NCBI GenBank assembly: GCA_045531795.1
Contig: JAZSET010000086.1
Location: forward strand, 1-36,906
Reading direction: 5' to 3'
Length of the DNA: 36,906 nucleotides
Origin: UBA4717 sp045531795
GTDB lineage: Bacteria; Bacillota; Clostridia; Oscillospirales; CAG-272
Both the position numbers and the translations under genes were made by a program. Below, in pieces: positions 32,164 through 36,906 of this stretch; positions within the stretch are counted from its first letter, which is position 1, and every line of letters starts with the position of its first letter. Below the pieces are notes generated by a model. It made no database searches. It worked only from the letters and a program-made list of their open reading frames with translations, and was not told the origin of the DNA.

Positions 32164-32571
32164 ATGGAAAACAACAAAGATTTAGAAGAAATAAAATACC
32201 CCGATCTTTCAAAGGCAAGTTCAAGAGAGGCAGCAGAGGCAATGGTCAGAATTCTTGATATGCGTAAGGCGCGAGACATTAAGCTTCTGAGAGTTGAAGA
32301 CCAGACAATAATTGCCGAATACTTTGTAATATGCAGCGGCACTTCAAGCACCCATATAAAGGGCCTTGCAGGTGAGCTTGAATATAAGATGTCTATGTCA
32401 TCGCTTCCCCCTGTTCATATGGACGGATACTCAGAGGGAAAGTGGATTGTAATAGACTTCGGCTCAGTTATGGCACACATCTTCTCAGGAGAGAGCCGTG
32501 ATTTTTATAAGCTTGAAAAGTTCTGGTCGGAATCTGAGGAAATAGACATTTCATCACTTCTTACGGAATGA
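32164..32571 (+). CDS. rsfS: Ribosomal silencing factor RsfS
   Basis: A 135-residue protein that binds L14 and blocks subunit joining when nutrients are low. It shows the family's DQTIIAEYFVICSGTSSTHIKGLA and EGKWIVIDFGSVMAHIFS. It is a little long at the N-terminus. The position after nadD/yqeK is the standard Firmicutes order, with the LCP gene inserted between, as in other Clostridia. Confidence 0.96.
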   Translation: MENNKDLEEIKYPDLSKASSREAAEAMVRILDMRKARDIKLLRVEDQTIIAEYFVICSGTSSTHIKGLAGELEYKMSMSSLPPVHMDGYSEGKWIVIDFGSVMAHIFSGESRDFYKLEKFWSESEEIDISSLLTE

Positions 32572-32604
32572 GACTAATACAGTAAACAGAAAGGTTAGCG
32601 AAAA

Positions 32605-35007
32605 ATGAAGTACGATTTTAAGACCATTGAAAGTAAGTGGCAGAAAAAGTGGGAGGATGCTCACGCGTTTGAAGCCTGTGACAATAGCGAAAAGCCCAAG
32701 TTTTACGGACTTGTAGAGTTCCCGTATCCAAGCGGTGCAGGTATGCACGTTGGTCATATCAAGGCGTATTCGGGACTTGAGGTGATTTCAAGAAAGAGAC
32801 GTATGCAGGGATACAATGTTCTTTTCCCGCTTGGCTTCGATGCATACGGTCTTCCTACCGAAAACTATGCAATAAAAACAGGTATTCACCCCAGAAAGGT
32901 AACTGACGACAATATAGCAAAGTTCACCTCTCAGCTTAAAAGAGTAGGTTTTTCCTTTGACTGGACAAGAACTATCGATACAACAGAGGAAGGCTACTAC
33001 AAGTGGACTCAGTGGATTTTCAGAAAGATGTTTGACAACGGACTCGTATTCCGCGATAACGCACTTGTAAACTACTGCCCGAGCTGTAAGGTTGTTTTGT
33101 CAAACGAGGATTCCCAGGGCGGTAAGTGCGATATCTGCCACAGCGATATTGTACAGAAAGCAAAGCCCGTATGGTATCTCAGAATAACAGAATATGCAGA
33201 CAAGCTTCTTGAGGGCCTTGATGAGGTTGATTATCTTCCCAACATCAGATTCCAGCAGGAAAACTGGATCGGCCGTTCAACAGGTGCTTTTGCAAACTTT
33301 AAGCTTTCAGGTCTTGACGATTATCTGCGTATATACACAACAAGATGTGATACAATGTTCGGCGTAACCTTTATGGTTATTGCCCCAGAGCATCCTATCC
33401 TTGAAAAGTACAGAGACAGAATCACAAATACGGATGCTCTTGATGCATACAAGGAAGAGTGTGCTAAAAAGACAGAATTTGAGCGCACACAGCTTGTAAA
33501 AGACAAGACAGGTGTTAAAATCGAGGGCCTTTCTGCAATAAACCCCGCAAACAACAAGGAAATCCCGATTTATATTTCAGACTATGTAATGATGGGCTAC
33601 GGTACAGGTGCTATTATGGCTGTGCCTGCTCACGATGAGCGTGACTATGACTTCGCAAAGAAGTTCGGTATTGATATAATCGAGGTAATTTCGGGCGGAA
33701 ACATTGCCGAGGCGGCATATACCGGTGACGGCGAAATGGTTAACTCCGAATTCCTTAACGGAATAAAGACAAAGGCTGAAGCAATTGAGGTTATGCTAGG
33801 GTACCTTGCCGAAAAGGGCGTTGGCGAAAAGGGTGTTCAGTACAAGATGAAAGACTGGGCATTTAACCGTCAGAGATACTGGGGCGAGCCTATCCCGATT
33901 GTACATTGCGAAAAGTGCGGAACTGTCGGAGTTCCTTACGAGGAGCTTCCGTTAAGACTTCCGAATGTTGAAAACTTTGCACCCGGTGAGGGAGGTGAAA
34001 GTCCCCTTGCAAAGATTGATTCATATGTAAATTGCAAGTGCCCGAAATGCGGTGGAGACGCGAAGAGAGAAACGGATACAATGCCTCAGTGGGCAGGCTC
34101 ATCCTGGTACTATCTCCGTTACATTGATCCCCACAACGACACCTGCCTTGCAGATGAAGAAAAGCTTAAGTACTGGCTCCCCGTTGACTGGTACAACGGC
34201 GGTATGGAGCACGTTACACGCCACCTTATTTATTCAAGATTCTGGCACAAGTTCCTCTATGATATCGGTGTTGTTCCTACAAAGGAGCCTTATGCAAAGA
34301 GAACCGCCCAGGGACTCATTCTCGGTCCTGACGGCGTTAAGATGAGTAAGTCAAGAGGAAATGTAGTTGACCCCAATAATGTTGTTGACGAGGTTGGTGC
34401 AGATGTTTTAAGAGTTTATGTACTCTTTATGGGAGACTATGCTTCTGCAGCACCCTGGAGTGAAAGCAGTGTAATGGGCTGCAAGAGATTTATAGACAGA
34501 GTAGCGGCTCTGTGTGATATGGTAAAGGGATCGGGTGTTACACCCGAGCTTGAAACTGCCTTTAACAAGACAGTAAAGAAAGTATCTCTTGATATCGAAG
34601 ATATGAAGTTCAACACAGCAATTGCGGCTATGATGACTCTTATCAACGATATTTATGCTCACGGCTCTCTTACATCTGACGAACTTAAGATATTTGTCCG
34701 CATTCTTTCTCCCTTTGCTCCGCATATTGCCGAGGAAATATGGGAGTCAATGGGCGGAAATGGTCTTTGCTCACTTGCAAAGTGGCCTGAATGGGACGAA
34801 GCAAAGACTATTGATGCAACAATAGATGTACCCGTACAGATATGCGGCAAGATGCGCTTTACAATATCTATTCCCGCAGATTCTGACAAGGATTCGTCCA
34901 TTGCGGCAGCAAAGGCTGACGAGAGAATCAAGCCCTATATTGACGGCAAGACAATTATTAAGGAAATCTGCGTTCCCGGTAAGATTATCAATATTGTTGT
35001 AAAATAA
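32605..35007 (+). CDS. leuS: Leucyl-tRNA synthetase
   Basis: An 800-residue class I aminoacyl-tRNA synthetase. The HIGH-type motif is PYPSGAGMHVGHIKAYS near residue 41, a zinc-type knuckle CPSCK...CDIC lies near 156-178, and the editing (CP1) domain contains YGTGAIMAVPAHDERDYDFA near 333. The KMSKS loop is DGVKMSKSRGNVVDPN near 574, and a C-terminal anticodon-binding region and tail end in PGKIINIVVK. Length is typical. AAAGG precedes the ATG; it is the last gene of the long run. Confidence 0.98.
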   Translation: MKYDFKTIESKWQKKWEDAHAFEACDNSEKPKFYGLVEFPYPSGAGMHVGHIKAYSGLEVISRKRRMQGYNVLFPLGFDAYGLPTENYAIKTGIHPRKVTDDNIAKFTSQLKRVGFSFDWTRTIDTTEEGYYKWTQWIFRKMFDNGLVFRDNALVNYCPSCKVVLSNEDSQGGKCDICHSDIVQKAKPVWYLRITEYADKLLEGLDEVDYLPNIRFQQENWIGRSTGAFANFKLSGLDDYLRIYTTRCDTMFGVTFMVIAPEHPILEKYRDRITNTDALDAYKEECAKKTEFERTQLVKDKTGVKIEGLSAINPANNKEIPIYISDYVMMGYGTGAIMAVPAHDERDYDFAKKFGIDIIEVISGGNIAEAAYTGDGEMVNSEFLNGIKTKAEAIEVMLGYLAEKGVGEKGVQYKMKDWAFNRQRYWGEPIPIVHCEKCGTVGVPYEELPLRLPNVENFAPGEGGESPLAKIDSYVNCKCPKCGGDAKRETDTMPQWAGSSWYYLRYIDPHNDTCLADEEKLKYWLPVDWYNGGMEHVTRHLIYSRFWHKFLYDIGVVPTKEPYAKRTAQGLILGPDGVKMSKSRGNVVDPNNVVDEVGADVLRVYVLFMGDYASAAPWSESSVMGCKRFIDRVAALCDMVKGSGVTPELETAFNKTVKKVSLDIEDMKFNTAIAAMMTLINDIYAHGSLTSDELKIFVRILSPFAPHIAEEIWESMGGNGLCSLAKWPEWDEAKTIDATIDVPVQICGKMRFTISIPADSDKDSSIAAAKADERIKPYIDGKTIIKEICVPGKIINIVVK

Positions 35008-35030
35008 TTTGAATATTTGTAAAATAAGTA

Positions 35031-35060
35031 TTGACAACGGGTAATCGTTTGTAGTATAAT
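35031..35060 (+). promoter_or_regulatory. Sigma-A promoter of rpsU
   Basis: TTGACA (35031-35036), an 18-bp spacer and TATAAT (35055-35060), beginning 23 bases after the leuS stop. Confidence 0.88.
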
Positions 35061-35111
35061 GTACAGGAGATATTTTATCTTCTTTTCCATTACGGAGGGA
35101 GGGACAACAAG

Positions 35112-35288
35112 ATGGCAGAAATCATTGTTAAGGATAATGAATCTATAGACAGCGCACTTCGCAGATTTAAGAGACAGTGTGCAAGAAGCGGTGTACTCTC
35201 CGAGCTTCGCAAGAGAGAGCATTATGAAAAGCCCAGCGTTAAGCGCAAAAAGAAATCTGAAGCTGCAAGAAAGCGTAAATCCAGATAA
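35112..35288 (+). CDS. rpsU: 30S ribosomal protein S21
   Basis: A 58-residue basic ribosomal protein reading MAEIIVKDNESIDSALRRFK at the start, with CARSGVLSELRKREHYEKPS and an Arg/Lys tail. S21 helps in mRNA recognition at initiation. GGAGGGAGG precedes the ATG, an unusually strong site. It has its own promoter and terminator. Confidence 0.96.
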   Translation: MAEIIVKDNESIDSALRRFKRQCARSGVLSELRKREHYEKPSVKRKKKSEAARKRKSR

Positions 35289-35326
35289 CATATTTGCCAC
35301 AACCGCAGTAAAAGCTGCGTAAAAAC

Positions 35327-35361
35327 AAAGCAACGGTATTTCGCCGTTGCTTTTGTTTTTT
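35327..35361 (+). terminator. Terminator of rpsU
   Basis: AAAGCAACGG-TATTTCG-CCGTTGCTTT continues into a T-rich run, about 40 bases after the rpsU stop. Confidence 0.92.
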
Positions 35362-35387
35362 GCACGTAAAATTATTATAATTACCTA

Positions 35388-35415
35388 TTGCAATTTTCCG
35401 AATATGTGGTATAAT
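35388..35415 (+). promoter_or_regulatory. Promoter of the kinase-like gene
   Basis: TTGCAA (35388-35393), a 16-bp spacer and TATAAT (35410-35415), about 54 bases before the ATG. GAGGAG lies ahead of the start. Confidence 0.7.
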
Positions 35416-35468
35416 ATTTCTAACAATTTTATTATATTTTCTGTTTGTAAAGGTTTGAGGAGTTTATT

Positions 35469-36338
35469 ATGCATATTACAATGGCCGGAAAGCTTGGAAG
35501 CGGCAAATCTACAATAGCGAAGTTACTGAATGAGCGTCACGGATTTGAAATATATTCAACCGGTAAAATTCAGCGCGAACTTGCAAAAAGCTTCGGTGTC
35601 AGCACTCTGGAAATGAATCAGATGATGTCAAAGGACACAAAATACGACCATATGATTGATGACGAGGTTACCCGCATATCGATTGACAGGGAAGCGGACA
35701 AGCTTCTTTTCGATTCCCGTATGGCGTGGCATTTTGCAAAGAACTCCTTTAAGGTATTCTTTACTATTGACCCGCAGATTGCGGCACAGAGAGTTATGAA
35801 AAATCCCAGAGGCGAGGAAGAAACATATAAAGATGTTGACGATTGCCGTGAAAAACTCATTTTGCGAAGCCTTGTTGAAAATGAGAGATTCAAGGAAATC
35901 TACGGTACAGACAACCTGAACTATGCAAACTACGATCTTGTTATAGATACTTCGTATGAGACTCCGGATAATATTTGCAATTTGATTTTTGAAGAGTATG
36001 AGAAATTCTGCGAAAATCCCGTAGGCTATGGCAGAAAGATGTATTTCTCACCGAAGTCGCTCTATCCTACAAAGTCAGCAGATGATGTCCGCGCACGCAG
36101 GTCGGCAGGTGACCAGATAATTGAGGTGGTATGCTACCGCAATTATAATTTTATCGTAAAGGGGCATCTCAAGGCACTTACTGCCATTTGCAACGGAGAG
36201 TCTTATGTTTCTACAACTCTTAATGTGGCATCTGACAAAGACGAGCTTGAACGCAAATTCGGCGGAGTGTCAATAGAGTCGATGAAAGCCTTTGAAGAAA
36301 TCGGCGGATTTAAGTATCCAAGCTATCCACAGATATAA
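35469..36338 (+). CDS. Cytidylate-kinase-like P-loop protein with extra C-terminal domain
   Basis: A 289-residue cytoplasmic protein. Residues 1-180 resemble the cytidylate kinase-like family: Walker A AGKLGSGKST (residues 6-15), GFEIYSTGKIQRELAKSFG, a DSRMAWHF strand near residue 82, FFTIDPQIAAQRVM and the lid region with ENPRGEE-type residues. Residues about 195-289 are separate; NYNFIVKGHLKALTAICNGE recalls the ParB/sulfiredoxin-like motif in which a strand is followed by G-H-x-K/R and a helix. The combination is unusual. It is monocistronic, with its own promoter and terminator. Substrate unknown; nucleotide or dephospho-CoA phosphorylation is possible. Confidence 0.75.
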   Translation: MHITMAGKLGSGKSTIAKLLNERHGFEIYSTGKIQRELAKSFGVSTLEMNQMMSKDTKYDHMIDDEVTRISIDREADKLLFDSRMAWHFAKNSFKVFFTIDPQIAAQRVMKNPRGEEETYKDVDDCREKLILRSLVENERFKEIYGTDNLNYANYDLVIDTSYETPDNICNLIFEEYEKFCENPVGYGRKMYFSPKSLYPTKSADDVRARRSAGDQIIEVVCYRNYNFIVKGHLKALTAICNGESYVSTTLNVASDKDELERKFGGVSIESMKAFEEIGGFKYPSYPQI

Positions 36339-36342
36339 ACAG

Positions 36343-36372
36343 AAAAAGCCGTTGCGATGCAACGGCTTTTTT
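36343..36372. terminator. Bidirectional terminator
   Basis: AAAAAGCCGTTGC-GAT-GCAACGGCTTTTTT lies between the convergent kinase-like gene (ends 36338) and HPr-like gene (ends 36386). Confidence 0.94.
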
Positions 36373-36385
36373 GATGATTGAAAAT

Positions 36386-36616
36386 TTATCCAACAATATA
36401 AGGCTTAACTTCGTTTATAAGCTCATCGGCATTGTCCGAGTGGATTGTAAGTGTGATAGCATTTGCAAGGTCAAGGCTGAAAATACCCATAATTGACTTT
36501 GCATCAACTACATATCTGCCACTTGAAAGGTCAGCATCCCCGTTAAAGCGGGTGAGTATATTCACAAAATCTTTTACATCGTTAATTGTTGAAAGTTTAA
36601 TATTTACGGATTTCAT
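36386..36616 (-). CDS. HPr-like protein lacking the phosphohistidine (Crh-like)
   Basis: A 76-residue protein of the HPr fold. The regulatory-site region AKSIMGIFSLDLA is intact, with S41 at the place of Ser46 of HPr. The normal GIHARPA phosphotransfer loop is replaced by INDVKDF, so the active histidine is lost and an aspartate (D13) falls near its place. It therefore cannot carry PTS phosphate and is better compared with Bacillus Crh, a regulator in carbon catabolite control. AAGGAGAA precedes the ATG at 36616. Confidence 0.88.
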   Translation of the reverse strand: MKSVNIKLSTINDVKDFVNILTRFNGDADLSSGRYVVDAKSIMGIFSLDLANAITLTIHSDNADELINEVKPYIVG

Positions 36617-36704
36617 TTTAACATTCTCCTTTATTTATCATATAATATAATCGTATGGCGTATCATAGATTAGTTTATGCAACGCACAACTACACGATAC
36701 AACA

Positions 36705-36733
36705 ATTGTACAATAAAAAGAAATATTTGTCAA
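36705..36733 (-). promoter_or_regulatory. Promoter of the HPr-like gene
   Basis: On the minus strand, TTGACA (36733-36728), a 17-bp spacer and TACAAT (36710-36705), with an AT-rich leader of about 90 bases. Confidence 0.75.
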
Positions 36734-36859
36734 TCGTATAAGAATTATATTTTCAAATTGTTCAAAATAGAGAAACGATAGCCAAAAAACCTTTAAAACA
36801 GGCAAAAATCGGGCGATTTTTGAAAAGGAAAAATATTTTTATTTTTTTTGAAAAAACAG

Positions 36860-36888
36860 TTGACAAACAAACTTTGGTGTGATATAAT
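36860..36888 (+). promoter_or_regulatory. Strong sigma-A promoter reading out of the window
   Basis: Perfect TTGACA (36860-36865), a 17-bp spacer and perfect TATAAT (36883-36888), preceded by A/T tracts that may act as an UP element. The gene it serves lies beyond 36906. Confidence 0.88.
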
Positions 36889-36906
36889 ATACAAGTCGCA
36901 GGAAAT

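Noticed and set aside
31824..32351. Minus-strand serine-rich 175-codon frame
   Set aside because: It is the shadow of the acidic LCP tail and the rsfS start; no ribosome site or family motif.
1..36906. tRNA or rRNA genes, complete insertion sequences, defence systems
   Set aside because: I saw no cloverleaf with CCA-type ends, no rRNA segment, no transposase, and no restriction, CRISPR or toxin-antitoxin pair; the AbrB-like gene has no toxin partner.

Overview
The window reads as a chromosomal segment of a low-to-mid GC Gram-positive Clostridia, probably a gut Oscillospirales-like or related bacterium. This rests on sigma-A promoters of TTGACA-17-TATAAT type, strong purine-rich ribosome binding sites, an infC gene with an AUU start behind an L20-type attenuator, a YtvI-type membrane protein, an LCP cell-wall protein, a solitary ECF S component and a Crh-like HPr. 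The genus cannot be fixed from the sequence alone.

Bases 1-4300 are an accessory region. It opens with the 3' end of rpsI and its terminator. Two AraC-family regulators follow, with a small duplicated cysteine-knuckle gene broken by an in-frame TAG, two small overlapping hypothetical genes, a 5'-truncated gene, and long stretches of debris. Bases 4270-5853 hold an AbrB-type regulator with a palindromic operator, an MGT-type glycosyltransferase, and a GNAT acetyltransferase remnant. Bases 5870-7603 carry malic enzyme and a VOC protein.

Bases 7662-14815 are mostly on the minus strand. They hold an exported acidic Glu/Thr/Val-rich protein; a cobalamin riboswitch controlling a DUF4430 lipoprotein and an ECF S component; purC; a YtvI-like permease; a YjdF-like membrane protein overlapping a CCA-adding enzyme; and homoserine dehydrogenase. 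Bases 14916-16273 are the infC-rpmI-rplT operon with its own promoter, leader attenuator and terminator.

Bases 16297-35007 form one long co-directional housekeeping run with short gaps and 1-4 nt overlaps: TrmH-type RNA methyltransferase, dprA, topA, trmFO, rnc, an Elp3-like radical SAM protein, smc, ftsY, an RdgB-type nucleotide pyrophosphatase, yhbY, a NadD-YqeK fusion, LCP, rsfS and leuS. It links RNA maturation, DNA topology and segregation, protein targeting, NAD synthesis and translation. After it come rpsU with its own promoter, a P-loop kinase-like protein with an unusual C-terminal domain, a His-less HPr on the minus strand, and a strong promoter firing out of the window.

The most interesting items are the riboswitch-controlled DUF4430/ECF pair (a likely corrinoid uptake system with an external lipoprotein), the amber-interrupted cysteine-knuckle gene in a window where I count no TAG stops among 39 genes, the kinase/ParB-like fusion, the NadD-YqeK fusion, and an SD-sequestering hairpin before the YtvI gene. 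Coordinates and motifs were read by eye; no database or folding program was run.
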